64,000 nt of DNA from Rhipidocladum racemiflorum (GCA_036346355.1 CM070570.1:50589467-50653466), one strand, 5' to 3'. Shown: positions 44,346 to 56,174, numbered from the stretch's first letter. Numbers and translations are program-made. The notes: generated by a model from the letters alone, not told the origin.

Positions 44346-45290
44346 ATGAGTACCCGATGTTTTTCCCGAAGATCTACCCGGTATGCCGCCAGACAGGGAC
44401 ATAGAGTTTGTGATAGAGCTTGTACTGCACAAAGACCGATAGCAAAGAGACCCTATCGGATGTCTACCGAGGAGTTGGTAGAGATGAAGAAACAGCTAGA
44501 AGAGTTAATGGAGAAAGGATTTATCGACCGAGTTCGCCGCCGTGGGGAGCACCAGCTTTGTTTGTCAAGAAGAAGGACGGGAGTTTCAGGATGTGCATTG
44601 ACTACCGTGCACTCAATGAAGTCACCGTGAAGAATAAGTATCCGCTACCCAGATTGATGATTTGTTTGATCAGTTGAGAGGAGCCGGAGTTTTCTCCAAG
44701 ATTGATCTCGAGATCGGGATACCATCGATTGAAGATCCGATCGGAAGATATTCAAGATGCATTCTCGTCAAGATATGGACATTACGAGTTTACGCTATGT
44801 CCTTTGGGCGATTTAATGCGCCACTTATTTCATGAATATGATGAATAAGGTGTTCATGGAATATTTGGACAAGTTTGTCGTCGTGTTCATAGACGATATC
44901 CTAGTCTACTCCAAGACAGAGGATGAACATGCCGAACACTTAAGGCGAGTTTTGGAAAAGTCGAGGAACAGCAACTTTTCGCCAAGTTCAGCAAGTGTGA
45001 TTTTTGGAAGGACAAGGTGGAGTTTCTTGGACATGTAATGACCGCAGAGGGAGTCGTGGATCCAAGCAAAGTAGAAGCGGTGTTACATTGGGAGCACCAA
45101 GATCGTGACCCAGATTCGGAGTTTCCTTGGAATGGCGAGGATACTACCGCCGTTTCATCGAAGGCTTTTCGACAATTGCGAAACCTCTTACGCAATTGCT
45201 TTGAAGAAGGAAAAGAAGTTTGCATGGGCGCTTGAGAATGTGAGAAAGGATTTCAGAGTCAAGAAGCGATTGACATCAAGACCGTGTTAG
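44346..45290 (+). pseudogene. T1-c reverse transcriptase, degraded
   Basis: Pieces in order: KRPYRMSTEELVEMKKQLEE (near 44450), GAPALFVKKKDGSFRMCIDY, LNEVTVKNKYPLPRL, then NMMNKVFMEYLDKFVVVFIDDILVYSK (split for length; active site near 44880-44905) and GHVMTAEGV near 45030. Frames change at about ten places relative to T1-b. Differences include TCTCGAGATC in place of TCTGAGATC near 44707. Confidence 0.88.
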
Positions 45291-46000
45291 TTCTACCGGA
45301 TGTTGCTCAAAGCTTCGATATTTATTGTGACGCATCGCGCCAAGGACTTGGATGTGTGTCTGATGCAGAATGGAAAGGTCGCCGCTTATGCATCAAGGCG
45401 CTTGAGGCCGCATGAGGAAAATTATCCGACACATGACCTAGAGTTAGGCTAGTAGTGCATGCTTTGAAGTTATGGCGTCACTATCCGATTGGAAAGCAGA
45501 TGTGAAGTATATACGGATCATAAGAGCCTTAAGTACATATTCACCAATCGGATCTCGAATATGAGGCAGAGAGAGATGGTTAGAGTTGATCAAGGACTAT
45601 AATGTTGGAATCCATTACCATCCCTGAAGGCCAACGAGTAGCCGACGCCCGAGTCGGAAAAGCCATACCGTGAGTACGTTGCTAGCCACAAGTCAGGATG
45701 AGCTATGTGAGGATTTTCGAAAAATGAAGATTGAGGTTGTACCTAGCGGATTCTTGGCCACATTAGAAGTAAAGCCTACCCTAGAGGATCAGATCCGAGA
45801 AGGACAGAAGGATGATGACAAGATCCGCAGGATTAAGTCCGTCAAGGAGGAAGGCAAGGCAGAGGACTTCAAATTGGATGAGCGAGTGGCACGTTGTGGA
45901 TGAAGGATCGCATCTGTGTGCCTAACAAAAAGGAGTTAAAGCAATCGATTCGGAAGAAGCCCATGACTCCAAGTACTCAATTCACCCTGGAAGCGCCAAG
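45291..46000 (+). pseudogene. T1-c RNase H and linker, degraded
   Basis: FDIYCDASRQGLGC near 45316-45357, SRRLRPHEENYPTHD-like sequence near 45390-45435, and the linker TLLATSQDELCEDFRKMKIEV from 45673, LEVKPTLEDQIREGQKDDDKI near 45770-45830. Frames are broken repeatedly. The linker is typical of T1 and equals the linker found in the chimeric unit at 33650-33850. Confidence 0.85.
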
Positions 46001-46714
46001 ATGTATCAGGATCTAAAGGAGAGATTCTGGTGGCCGAGTATGAAACGAGAAGTTGCCGAGCATGTTGCATTGTGCGACGTATGCCAGAGAGTCAAGGCAA
46101 TGCATCAGAGACCAGCAGGATTGCTACAGCCGCTGAAAATACCTGAGTGGAAGTGGGAGGAAATCGGAATGGATTTCATTACCGGTTTGCCTAAGACTCA
46201 AGGAGGTTATGACTCCATATGGGTTATAGTGGATCGCTTGACCAAAGTAGCCCATTTTATCCCCGTGAAGACCACTTACTCGGGAGATAAGTTAGCGGAG
46301 TTGTACATGATCAGGATCGTCTGTTTGCACGGAGTGCCAAAGAGGATTGTATCAGACAGAGGTACCCAATTTACCTCAAGGTTCTGGAATAAGTTGCATG
46401 AAGCCATGGGAACCCGTTTAAACTTCAGTACAGCCTATCATCCACAGACGGATGGACAGACCGAAAGAGTCAACCAGATTCTGGAAGATATGTTGAGAGC
46501 TTGTGCATTGGCTTATGCTACCTCTTGGGATAAGAGTTTGCCGTATGCCGAGTTTAGTTACAACAATAGTTATCAGGCTAGTTTACGATGTCACCTTTTG
46601 AGGCCTTTGTATGGTCGACTGTCGCTGACGCCATTGAATTGGAATGAGACCGTGGCGCCGTGTCTTTGGACCCGATATTCTTCAAGAGGTGAAGAGCAGT
46701 ATCGCTATGATTAG
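46001..46714 (+). pseudogene. T1-c integrase core (237-codon open frame)
   Basis: The largest intact piece of T1-c: MYQDLKERFWWPSMKREV, zinc ligands CDVCQRVK, first Asp in IGMDFITGLPKTQ, second in IVSDRGTQFTSRFW, Glu in DGQTERVNQ, then AEFSYNNSYQASL. All three DDE residues are in one frame. The frame shifts near 46590 after YQASL and the C-terminal part is elsewhere. Confidence 0.92.
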
Positions 46715-47205
46715 GGAAAGGTTGAAGATAGCCCAATCTCGACAAAAGAGTTATCTTGACAATCGTCGCCGGGATTTGAGTTTTGAACGAGAAGACTTTG
46801 TTTACCTCGAGTTACGCCTCTCGGGGAGTTAAGAGGTTCCATGCCAAAGGGAAACTTGCACCCGTTATGTTGGACCATTTAAGATTTTGAGCCACAGAGG
46901 CGAAGTTGCTTATCGCCTAGAGTTGCCACAATCGTTAGCGAGGAGTACACGACGTATTCCATGTGTCCCAGTTGAAGAAGTGTCTCCGAGTTCCTCGAGG
47001 AATGCATACCGAGTCAATTGAGTTGCAAGAGGATTTGACTTATAAGGAGTATCCCGTGGGGATTCTAGACACAATGGATCGAGAAACTAGAAACAAGTCA
47101 ACCCGTTTCTATAGAGTTCAGTGGAGCAACCATGCAGAGAGCGGTTTGACTTGGGAGCCTTGAAGAGGATTTGAAGAAAGAATTTCCAAACCTATTCCTT
47201 TAGTA
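46715..47205 (+). pseudogene. T1-c integrase C-terminus/chromodomain-like end, degraded
   Basis: QSRQKSYLDNRRRDLSFERED near 46730-46800, FHAKGKLAP-equivalent, SQLKKCLRVPRG near 46966, YKEYPVGILDTMDRETRNKS and FYRVQWSNHAESGLTWEP to 47160. The last is the chromodomain-like signature. Small indels break it into at least four frames. Confidence 0.86.
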
Positions 47206-47234
47206 AGCCCTGAATCTCGGGGACGAGATTCTAT

Positions 47235-47249
47235 TAAGGGGGGGAGGTT
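47235..47249 (+). promoter_or_regulatory. T1-c polypurine tract
   Basis: TAAGGGGGGGAGGTT directly before the 3' LTR start TGTAACATCC. Confidence 0.9.
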
Positions 47250-50200
47250 TGTAACATCCCAAAATTTTGCTTTTCTTAAATTCATGTGTGATTTGGCACT
47301 TTGGTGAATTTTTGGAATCTTCTGGAATTTATTTGGATTTATTTGGAATTTATTTGAATTTATTCCATTTTGAAATAATTAAAGAATTTAATTTTGCAAA
47401 TAAAATTTTGTTGGAAATATTTTATTTGAGTCCAAAATGATCCAAAATATTTTCCAGAATTTTTCTGGAATTTTTCTGAGTCTTTTGCTATTTTTAATGA
47501 ATTAAATGAATTACTGGGAATTATTTTAAATAGTAATTATTTGGAAAAGGACCGGCCAATTCGGTTACTGTTCATCCGGATCGAGCCAGAGTCGGACTCG
47601 AGTTCGAGTCCGACCCGAGCCACGTGACTCGACCGAACCCACTCCTAACTCCTAATCAATCCCAACCGTTGGATCAAGATCCAACGGTGAGATCACCGTC
47701 TGGGCTCGAGCCGATCCGACCGGATCCGATCGCGCTCCGGCGATCGTGGCCGTAGATCGTGCCACGTGGACGGCCACGATTTCGTCGTCTTCGCCGAGTC
47801 CGAGCCGGACTCCGCCGCCGCGCCCGCCGCCGTAACGAACTAGGTTTCCGTCTAGGGCACGAACGCCGAGGCTATTTAAAGCGTGAGACGTCCCCCGAGG
47901 TTGCCCTCATCCTTGCGCACTCCGCTTTCCCGAGCCATCTCGCCGAGCCGCGCCCGTTGAGCCGCAATCGCTCGCGGAGTTGTCTCTTCCTCCGGCTGCG
48001 GTTTTGCCGTTTTCCGCCGTCGTCAGTCGTCTTCCGCCGAGAAGGAGCTCAGATCCGAGTCCCCGCTGACGAGGCGCACCGAAGGAGGTTTCATCTCGCC
48101 GAGAAGCCCCGCGGGCGCCGCGCCCTTGGTCGTCGTCCGTCTCCGGTCAAGCCGCGCGCCCGTGAAACCATCGCCGTCCGCGAAGCTTCGGAGGACCGTC
48201 GAGATCCAGATCGAGCGGTTGAGGTGAGATCACGTGTTCCAAACCCGATTAGATGCGGACCGCTGGATCAAGATCCAGCGGTTCACAATCGCCACGTCTT
48301 GTAGCAAAGGCGATTATAGGATTAGATCCGACCGTCCGATCTAAATCGAGCGGCCCCGCGATCAACGAGTAGTTTCAACGTGTTAACCCTGGATCAAATC
48401 CGCCGTTGATTTTCAAACCAACGGCCGAGATTGCGCCACGTGTCGGGAAGATGGACCGACGCTGTCGGGCTGGCCCACGCACGCAGCGTCGTGTACGCCG
48501 ACACGTGAGGCAGCGTGTCGGAAGGGCCCGCATGTCGCTGGCTAACCAATAAGCGCCGACGTCACCCATGACGTCACGATGGACTCCCACCTGCCGGCAC
48601 CATGGGCCGAGCCTCGCCGACGCCGCCGATGACGCCACCCGAGTGGTCCCACATGTCGGTCTCACGTGGAGTCGTGGACCGAGTCCACGGTAGACCCGAG
48701 CGGCGTGGACCGAGCCCATGGACCGGCTGACGTCAGCAGGCCAATCAGAGGCTGCCACGTGTCCATGCTGACGCAATAATTAATTTCCGAAAAAGAAAAT
48801 GATTTATTAATTCGAAATATTGATTCAAATTTAGATTCAAACTTCAAACGCTTATAACTTTTGCGTTTCAACTCCGATTGGAGCGATTCAAATTTCTAAA
48901 TTTGTATAAAATTGAGATCTACCTAAATATAAATTTTATTTAATTTTTGGACTAAAGTTTTTCTCTGCAAAATTATTTAATTGATTATTTAAACTTTAAA
49001 TAATCATAACTTTTGCATTTTAACTCCAAATTTGATTTATTCCAGCTTTCTAAAAATCCAGAAAATTACGTTCTCTCTGTTTATGGATTTTATTTGGAGT
49101 TTTGGGATGTTTTTGCCTATTGTTTATTGGGTATTTGCTATTTGCACGCTTTACGAGTAGACGTTGAAGTGCCGGAAGGATTCGAGGGAGAAGTGTTGAC
49201 TCAGGATCCAACTCAAGACCAAGAGCAAGTACTTTTTGAAGGCAAGTTGTGCTTTGACCATGTTGATCCTATTTCGAAATCTATTTTGATTTAAACTATT
49301 GCATGCTAGTTCAATTAGAAAGATATTTTGTTTAAACATGGGGGTTAGATAAAAACCAATTTCTTTGTATGACACCTTGATTACTTAAGTATGTGCCATG
49401 ACCCTTTGTCACCCTAGTTGTGGTTTACTAGTTGGACATTATTAAATTGCCAACATGGGTTTAGATCGTTGTAGTATAACGCTTAGAGCACGCTTTCGTG
49501 CTCATGACATGATTTTGGATAATCAAATGCTAATATTGACTTAATGATATATTGAACCTGCTTTTGGAAAAGTATCATGTGATGTTGATGGCACGTGGTG
49601 CATGGTAATCAAGCGGGGTTTGATAAACGATTTTCGGCCAGGGCATGTGGCAAGAGTAATCAGGTGGGCCGGTTGTGGCATTGGGAGTGTTGATTTGGTT
49701 TTTCGGGTAGTCTTGCCCTGGTCACTCTAAGGACTTAACCTTGCAAGCCTTTGAATCGGGTCATACTTGCAACCACATGGCTGGAATGGGACGGCCCTAG
49801 TTGACTAAGTCGCTAAGGACTCACTTGTGGAGCCTCAGGGTGTCGATTACACCGCTTGTGTGATTGTGCAGGGGAGCGTATCGTGGTCGTGGCCAGTACC
49901 CATCTAACGGTGTGTTGGTCCCATACTTCGCCTTGGCTAAGGGAAGGGATGGTGTAGAGCACTGAGCAGGAGAGGACCACTGTGTTGTTTGAGGCTTCCG
50001 AAAGGCTTTATTACTGAGGAACTTCGCCTTTGTGGTGTTTGACTGTATCTTGTGGGTAAAGTGCATAACCTCTGCAGAGTGTAGAATCTATTTGAATAGC
50101 CGAGTCCACTGCATCGACAATGCTCGAATTACAGTCCAAGGGGTAGACTTTACGAAAATAACTTGGATTTGAAAAGTTGGGTTGGTTTAACAATGAAGAT

Positions 50201-50785
50201 GATGGAAATGTGGTTTAGGATGGGAAAAATGTTTGTTAAACTTCTTGAAAAGTTATTTATGCTTTACTTATTTCTCATCGCTTTCGAATCTACTTATATT
50301 ACTTGTCAAAAGTCATTATCGCAAATATACCACTGAGCTATTCCTTTGTACTAAGCCATGCATATAGTATATTAGCTTGCATTCTCAGGCATGACTTGCC
50401 GAGTACCAAGTACTCACCCTTGCCTCAACACAATACAGTTGAAGAGGAGATTACGCCTACTTTGGAGGAGGAACTCCAAGAGGACCCGACTACTTAGGGA
50501 TGCGAGCCCGATCGATTGCACTGTGGTATCTTGGATGGCGCCACGAAGTTTATTTGATTTTCCGCTATTGTTTCTCTCTGAATAAGTTTAAGCCCTACGA
50601 GGCATACATTTGTAACTTGACCATGAGGTCAAGTAACCAGGTTGGTTATTTAAATAAAGTACTTTGATAATATCGATTGGTATGATTGTGATATTTACCG
50701 ATGTTAAGACTGTGTGCACTAGCGCGTTCCTGGACTAGTGCTGAATACACAGAGGGTCCGGATTTGCAAATTCGGGGTCCCGACA
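47250..50785 (+). repeat. T1-c 3' LTR
   Basis: 3536 bp, aligning along its length with 38737-42254 but with many small indels, mostly in the GC-rich part (47600-48780) and at CAG/CTG sites further on. Ends CCCGACA at 50785. Confidence 0.95.
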
Positions 50786-53056
50786 GCCCGCGTGTCAGTG
50801 GGGCCCAGCCATCAGCGGCCCAACCAACTGCACCATGACGTCACGCTGACATCACGGTGGGGCCCAACTGTCAGCCGTCCTCAGCCGTGCGTGATGACGT
50901 CACTGCTGACGTCATCCGAGGGGCCCACCTGTCAGTGGGACACGTGAGCCATGGACCGAGTCCACGGTGAACCGAGCCGCGCCCGTGCGCTGGGTCCATG
51001 GACCCGAGGCGACGTGGTGACACCCGATTGGTCGACGTGTCATGCTGACGCAATAAAAGAATTTTCAAAAAAGAAAATGATTTATTAATTCGAAATATTG
51101 ATTCAAATTTAGATTCAAACTTCAAACGCTTATAACTTTTGCGTTTTAACTCCGATTTGAGTGATTCAAATATCTAAATTTGTATAAAATGGAGATCTAC
51201 CTAATGATGAATTTTATTTAATTTTTGGACTAAAGTTTTTCTCTGTAATATTATTTAATTGATGATTTAAAACTTTAAATACTTGTATCTTTTGCATTTA
51301 AACTCCGAATTTGACGTTTCCAGTTTCTAAAAATTCATAAAATTATGCTCTCTTTGTTTGTGAACTTTATTTTGATGTTTGGACACTTTTTGTTTACTGT
51401 TTATTTATTATTTGCTATTTGCGCGCTTTACGAGTAGACGTTGAAGTGCCCGAAGGCTTCGAAGGTGAAGTGTTGACCCAGGAGCTAGCTCAGGACCAAG
51501 AACAAGTACTCTTTGAAGGCAAGTTATGCTTTGACCATGTTGATCCCATTTTGAAACCTATTTTGATTCAATTTATTGCATGCTAGTTTAATTAGAAAAT
51601 ACTTTATTTAATTCCGGGGAACTAGATAAATGCCAAATTGCTGTATGACACCTTGATTAATTAAGTATGTGCCATGACCCCTTGTCACCCTAGTTGTGGA
51701 TTACTAGTTGGACATTATTAATTTGCCAACATGGATAGTTAGACCGATGTAGTATGCATAGCCTTGCCACGTGACATGATTTTGGACAATCAAATGTTAA
51801 TATTGACTTAATGATATATTGAACCTGATTTGGAAAGGTATCATGTGTTGTGATGTTGATGGCACATGGTGCATGGTAATCAACTGGGGTTTGATAAATA
51901 GCTTTTGACCGGGGCATGTGGCAAGAATGATCAGGTGGGCCAGTTGTGGCATTGGGAATGTTGGTTTGGTTCTTGGGGTAGTCTTGCCCTGGTCACCCTA
52001 AGGACTTAACCTTGCAAGCCTTTGAACTGAGTCAAGCGTGCAACCACTTGTTCGTAATGGGACGGACCTAGTTGACTAAGTTGCTAATAACGTACCTGTG
52101 GGACCTCTGGGTGTCAACTACACCCTTTGTGTATGTTGTACGGGGGAGCGTACCGGGGCTGCGGCCAGGTACCCATCTAATGGTGGATTGACCTAAACTT
52201 CGCCTTTGCTAAGGGAAGGGTTAGTGTGCAACACCGGAGAGGATCACTTGTACTGTTAGAAGTTTCCGAAGGACTTTGTTACGGGAACTCGCCTTTGTGG
52301 TGTTTGACTGTATCTTGTGGGTAAAGTGCATAACCTCTGCAGAGTGTAAAATCTATTCGAATAGCCGTGTTCGCGGTATTGGACATTGCTCGGGAATTAC
52401 AGTCAAGGGTTAGACTTTCTTGAAAACAACTTGGACTTGAGAGGTTGGGTTTGGGTTAAAGAATGATGCTGATGGAAATGTGGACTAAGATTGGGAAAGA
52501 TGATTATTAAACTACTGGAAAAGTTATTGATCATATACTTGTTCCGACTGCTTTCGAATCTACTTATAATACTTGTCAAATGTTGTTTACTGCAAATATA
52601 CCCTGAGCTATTCCTTTGTATCAAGCCATGCATGTAGTATATTAGCTGCATTCTGTGCATGACTTGCTGAGTACCAAGTACTCACCCTTGCCTCAATACA
52701 ACACCAGTCGAAGAGGAGTCTACACCAGCTTTGGAGGAGGAACTTCCAGAAGAACCGTCGAACTAGGGAGCGAGCCCAGTCAGTTGCCTATGGTATACTG
52801 GATGGCGCCACGATGTTATCTTATTTTCCGCTGCAGTTATTTCTTTCTTATTAAGGTTCGACCTGCGTGGCGTATATTTGTAACTTGACCCTAAGGTCGA
52901 GCAACCAGTTTGGTTAACTATTTAAAGTACTTTATTAGTATCGTTTGGTATGATTGTGATATTTTCCAATGTTGAGACTGTGTGCACTAGCGCGTTCCTG
53001 GACTAGTGCTGAATACACAGAGGGTCCGGATTTGCAGATTTGGGTCCCGACAGAGG

Positions 53057-53074
53057 TGGTATCAGAGCCATACT
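53057..53074 (+). promoter_or_regulatory. T1-b primer binding site, tRNA-iMet
   Basis: TGGTATCAGAGCCATACT, 4 nt after the LTR end at 53052. Confidence 0.93.
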
Positions 53075-53267
53075 GACTGTAGGCTCACCCATAGCTAGAA
53101 TGGTCGTAGTGAGGATAAAACTTATTTTCTAAAGCTAAAAGTTTGTCAAGATAATGAATGAATTCTCGACTTACCCCTTTCTTCCTTGTTCATACCCCTT
53201 CTGAGTTCTTTTTGTCTACCACATCGATTTTAAAATGTTGTGTTCTTACGCAAGTGTCTTCTGGCAG

Positions 53268-54013
53268 ATGATGATGAAGAACAACTATGCCGAGCGTGAA
53301 GGAGGCAATGCTGCCGAGTTTTGGCGTATGCTTCAGTTTCTTGGAGGTTTTGAGAGGCCGCTCTACCGAGGGACTACACTCGTGCAGGCAGGACTGGTCA
53401 TAGGATGGGACGTCAAGATCACGGTGTATGCCCGAGAGAAGACAAAGTTCAGTCGCCCTTTCCACTTCACCGCCAGGTGGTCTACCTTTGAGATTGGAAT
53501 CCAGGAGGTGTCGCGTCGAGCAATGCAGTAGATCGCTCGCACTTACTCCAGAGAGCTGGAAGGCACCGTATTCCATCACCACCCACGCCGAGACAGCAGA
53601 GCTCAACGGAAGCCGATAGAAGATGAGGATGCTACCGTCACTCACTTAGCCAGATTAAATGCGCTCAGGAGGAGCTGATCGAGGACACAGTTCAGGAATT
53701 GAAGAAGGCTCGCGAGCAGGTTGAGGAAGAGAAGAAGCACTTGGAGAATGCCACTGAGTACGTCGCTCATGCTGCAAAAAGGATCGCAGAGCTGGAGACC
53801 GCACTGTATGGACAAGGCCCCGAACCAGTGTTGGAGTTGGAAGCCCCAGAGCCAGCAGAAAACCCAGAAGAGGCGCCGCAGCCACAGCAACAGCCGGATC
53901 CAGAGTCAGAGGAGGACGCCGCGTCATCAACCACAGCGCAGTTGCAGGGCATGGCGATTGTTTCGCGCCTATGCCGTCGCACCCGCCGCGAGGAGGCAGT
54001 GGAGGTTTTCTAG
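53268..54013 (+). pseudogene. T1-b pre-gag ORF of unknown function
   Basis: About 248 codons between primer site and gag, starting at three consecutive ATG codons (MMMKNNYAEREGG). It is broken by a TAG at 53529-53531 and a 1-nt frameshift near 53670. Parts: AEFWRMLQFLGGFERPLYRG, VIGWDVKITVYAREKTKF, EIGIQEVSRRAMQ, then ARTYSRELEGTVFHHHPRRD. The end is a predicted coiled coil (KKAREQVEEEKKHLENATEY, AKRIAELETAL) followed by a Pro/Glu/Gln-rich acidic tail. The IQEV..AM..R..EL...F..P.R pattern recurs in the T2 ORF at 19961-20773, in the same place. I know no named domain for it. A nucleic-acid or Gag-related accessory role is possible but unproven. Confidence 0.7.
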
Positions 54014-54286
54014 ACGAGTGAGCGTAGGTTTTGCAGTTGAGATTTCTTCGTCGAGTCGTGTTATAGAATAAGAGTTACCCTTTAGAGGCGTTGGTTTTTC
54101 TTTGTTTGCTGAGTGTGCAGTATGTGTTGCAAGGCCCTTAGGCATTGTGAGCAACCATACCGAGTTATTACTTTTATTTTATTAATAAAGTTGGATTTTG
54201 AGTTACACTTTTCCCCCGCATAAGTTTCCCTATTACTTGTCTATTCTTGTTCCCTCTCATCTCTAAAACCGTGGAGCAATCGACAG

Positions 54287-55300
54287 ATGGTGAACACCCA
54301 CGGAAACCTTGGAGGCAATGGCAGTGGTTCTCGCCCAGCTGGAAACCCCAATGATGGAGCACCTGCACCCCCCATAGCACCGCCAGTGGACATGCAGAAT
54401 TTTGGAGCTTTTCTTGCTGCTCAGACTCAGTTGATGCATGCTATGATGCAACAGATGCAACACGTCACTGCTCAGGCCACAGCTAATCAAGTCAATCAGG
54501 GACAACGCCAGAATACAAGACTGTCAGAGTTCATGAGGACTCACCCACCCACTTTCTCTGGGAATGCCAATCCGTTGGAAGCGGATGATTGGTTAAGGTC
54601 AATAGAAAGGAAGCTTCACATTGCTCAATGCATGGGAAATGAGAAGGTACTCTACGCTTCTCATCAGTTGGAAGGAACAGCCGCCGAATGGTGGGAGAAC
54701 TTCTGTGCTACGCGGGATAACCCACAGGACATTACTTGGGAAGAATTCACAGCTGCTTTTCGTCAGTATCACGTGCCAGAAGGAATCATGGACCTCAAGA
54801 AGGAAGAGTTCAGAGCACTGAAGCAAGGTAATCAGCCGGTGGCCGAATACCTGAATAAGTTCACACAGCTTGCACGTTACGCACCTGAAGATGTAGCGAC
54901 GGATAAAGCCAGACAATCTCGCTTTATGAAGGGACTTAACTCAGGACTGCAGGTGGGACTGATCACCCACACCTTTCCAGATTTCCAGGAGCTTGTGAAC
55001 AGGGCGCTCATTCTTGAAGATAAGCGCAAGGAACTGGATGAGAATCGGAAGCGAAGGATGCAGCATCAGGGATCGCAGCAACGTTTGAGAGTTGCGCCAA
55101 ATCAGTTTTTCAGATTTCAGCCGCAGAATGCAACAAGGACACCGTCACCAACACCAAGACCCGTCAATCAGAATTATCAGACCCCATCTCCAGCCAGAAA
55201 CGCCGCCGTGCAGTCAACGAGGGGCAGTGAGACGCCGTTGCTACAAGCGCAACGAGCCCGGACACTTTGCCAATAGTTGTCCTAAGAAGACAAGAGAGTG
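54287..55300 (+). pseudogene. gag: T1-b gag
   Basis: A 329-codon open frame from 54287 holds the complete gag core: DMQNFGAFLAAQTQLMHAMM, EFMRTHPPTFSGNANPLEAD, RSIERKLHIAQCMGNEKVLY, LEGTAAEWWENFCATRDNP, EEFTAAFRQYHVPEGIMDLK, LKQGNQPVAEYLNKFTQLAR, GLNSGLQVGLITHTFPDF, then a basic linker. A frameshift near 55225 puts the zinc knuckle (CYKRNEPGHFANSC, 55239-55280) in another frame. There the second Cys of the CCHC is Arg. Gag forms the particle shell and packages RNA. Confidence 0.93.
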
Positions 55301-55346
55301 ACCCTACCGCTTCAATGGGATCCACACCACCCAGACGCCAGACACT

Positions 55347-56174
55347 GTGAGCAAACCGAGGGACAAAGACAGCCAGAGCTGCACCCCGTGCATCGTGGTG
55401 AGAGGCCGAGTCAACCATGTCACCGCAGAGGCACTGCAGAATGCCACGGATGTTGTACTGGGTAAGTTACTTGTCAACTCAGTACCCGCAACAGTTTTGT
55501 TTGATTCCGGAGCTTCGCATTCGTTTGTTTCTCAAGGTTTTGCTGCTAAAAATGATTTGGAGATTGCAAGACTTAAATGCATGCTTTTAGTTCAAACCCC
55601 TGGGTCCGAACTCCGAACTAAAGTAGGATGTTCTGGGGTGAGAATACTAACAGATGGGATAGAGTTCCTAGCGAACCTTATTATGTTGGAAACCCAGACC
55701 TTAGATGTTATTTTGGGAATGGATTGGTTATCCAAGCACAAGGCCGTATTAGATTGTGGACGAAGGATTATCTCAATAGAGAGCCCGTGTGGAAAGAAAG
55801 TGGAATTCCAAGCTACCGCCGTTAGAGATGGACAGTTGATGGTTAACAGCGCCAAAGCAATCAGCATAGAAGATGTCTTAGTAGTGAATGAGTACCCAGA
55901 TATTTTTCCTGAAGATCTACCGGGTATGCCGCCAGACAGAGACATAGAGTTTGTGATAGAGCTTGTACCTGGTACAGCACCGAGAGCAAAGAGACCTTAC
56001 CGGATGTCCACCGAGGAATTGGTAGAAATGAAGAAACAGCTTGAAGAGTTGATGGAGAAAGGATTCATCAGATCGAGTTCGTCGCCATGGGGAGCGCCAG
56101 TTCTGTTTGTCAAGAAGAAGGACAGGAGTTTCAGGATGTGCATTGATACCGTGCACTCAATGAAGTCACCGTGA
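55347..56174 (+). pseudogene. T1-b protease and RT N-terminus
   Basis: A 275-codon frame: VRGRVNHVTAEALQNATDVV, protease catalytic VLFDSGASHSFVSQGFAAKN, TDGIEFLANLIMLE, VILGMDWLSKHKAVLDC, then the RT start NEYPDIFPEDLPGMPPDRDI, PYRMSTEELVEMKKQLEELM, GFIRSSSSPWGAPVLFVKKK and SFRMCID. A 1-nt deletion near 56147 (the Tyr codon after CID) shifts the frame and closes it at 56174. Confidence 0.93.

Larger units (their letters stand above)
38737..50785 (+). mobile_element. T1-c: Ty3/Gypsy Tekay-like element nested in T1-b LTR
   Basis: 12,049 bp with LTRs 38737-42254 and 47250-50785, primer site at 42259, gag from 42774, pol to about 47205 and polypurine tract 47235-47249. The perfect 5-bp duplication GCCCG proves the insertion into the 5' LTR of T1-b, same family and same orientation. 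The coding region carries many 1-3 bp differences from T1-b, so hardly any domain is in one frame except integrase. It lacks the pre-gag ORF present in T1-b. That the youngest insertion is the most damaged is unexpected. Confidence 0.95.
37423..53052 (+). repeat. T1-b 5' LTR, interrupted by T1-c
   Basis: The LTR starts TGTAACAGCCCAAAATTTTGC at 37423, stops at 38736, and resumes at 50791 (after the GCCCG duplication), ending GGGTCCCGACA at 53052. Spliced, it aligns with 58807-62367 across its length. It has an AT-rich U3, a TATA-like element at 38011-38018, a GC-rich leader, a set of imperfect palindromes, then a long AT-rich part. Confidence 0.93.

Noticed and set aside
53270..54000. The block missing from T1-a and T1-c as a spliced intron.
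   Set aside because: The possible ends are not GT-AG (best placement TG...AG). A plain deletion inherited by a subfamily fits better, though RNA data could still change this.
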